From assembly GCA_977017575.1 (NCBI GenBank), contig CDRNVI010000051.1, forward strand, positions 62,001 to 126,000: 64,000 nucleotides of DNA, in the 5' to 3' direction. The stretch comes from Paramoeba atlantica. Lineage: Eukaryota > Discosea. A model generated the notes under the pieces. It worked only from the letters and a program-made list of their open reading frames with translations. It did no database searches and was not told the origin of the DNA. Shown one piece after another: positions 63,690 to 64,000 of the stretch. Every line of letters begins with the position of its first letter. Positions within the stretch are counted from its first letter, which is position 1. Made by a program: the position numbers and the translations under genes.

Positions 63690-64000
63690 TAATATAGAGT
63701 AGCGAGGGAGTAGTATCCCCTTCAATATAAGTTAATGACTGTAACAATATTCACAGCCCTATCTTCAGTCCGTGATGCTCAAGAGATTTGTTATCATAGC
63801 GTTTCAAGTGTTTGACAGTGAATCGTCATCATGTGAAATTTGCTGAATACGTACCATGAACGTTAAATATACTACAAAATCGAGAAATTGAGTGCACACT
63901 TCTTTGTATAGAATCTGGTCGCTCACATACGTGTATCACCACTGAGGGTGTATCACCACAGTGGTTTCAGTTGATCTTGCCCCTCCTCGGAAAATTGATT
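63690..64000. other. End of window, no gene recognised
   Basis: The last 300 bp hold only short frames. GTGTATCACCAC(T/A) is repeated at about 63931 and 63949. Confidence 0.4.

Noticed and set aside
1-64000. Assignment to kinetoplastids
   Set aside because: One-strand genes and LRR style fit, but no spliced leader, no convincing pyrimidine-rich acceptor pattern before the genes and a rich DNA-transposon load; the taxon is left open.
1-64000. tRNA or rRNA genes
   Set aside because: Sites with GGTTCGA-like loops (e.g. about 3028, 33705) have no cloverleaf around them.

Overview
The window is eukaryotic nuclear DNA, most likely from a protist. There are no operons and no recognisable tRNA or rRNA genes. 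The long ORFs look intronless, intergenic DNA is AT-rich, and the DNA is full of eukaryotic mobile elements: restriction-like-endonuclease LINEs, Tc1/mariner, pogo-like, hAT, Merlin, Harbinger-like and an IS30-like element. All recognisable host genes lie on the minus strand. That one-strand layout and the secreted leucine-rich-repeat (LRR) proteins recall kinetoplastids and their relatives, but so many DNA transposons would be unusual for trypanosomatids. The taxon is therefore left open.

The core of the locus is a family of about 17 genes and gene remnants for LRR proteins, all on the minus strand, from 1.5 kb to 58.5 kb. The intact members share a layout: a short leader, a conserved (K/R)VRGxxL(P/S)Q segment, a cap of the type W-x(n)-C-x-W-x-G-V-x-C, then 5 to 10 LRRs of about 21-23 residues with the signature LP-x2-L-x2-L-x-L-x2-N-x-F-x-G. 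Apparently intact members lie at 1482-2315, 12631-13239, 16182-16898, 17063-17914, 19981-20817, 30124-30780, 31102-31725, 42029-42871, 43843-44820, 51113-51994 and 53487-54596. Broken ones lie near 4.5-5.2, 23.1-24.1, 33.4-33.5, 34.0-34.1, 39.7-40.0 and 58.3-58.5 kb.

Only two other host genes look whole: a GC-rich gene for an 1171-residue protein of unknown function (24641-28156) and a TMEM184/Ost-alpha-type seven-helix membrane protein (45386-46717). A DEAD-box helicase pseudogene sits at 41.5-41.8 kb.

The rest is mostly mobile DNA. Two long LINEs (6.8-11.9 kb on plus, 34.8-39.5 kb on minus) carry unusual CxHxCxNKxxCxHxCCK zinc motifs, and a 3'-end scrap of the same family sits in an LRR pseudogene at 23.3 kb. 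An almost intact Merlin transposase lies at 59.9-61.1 kb. An IS30-like transposase relic at 54.9-56.7 kb is split by a mariner element. The hAT, Tc1, pogo-like and Harbinger-like copies are decayed. There are several short terminal-inverted-repeat elements, and many short interspersed repeats recur across the window.

The best candidates for something new are: a tandem pair of 67-nt structured-RNA-like units with compensatory base changes (34229-34371); the multi-zinc-motif LINE family with a shared near-palindrome at its 5' ends; the IS30-like element in a eukaryotic setting; and the one-strand LRR array, which appears to be reshaped by deletion, LINE insertion and dispersed duplication.
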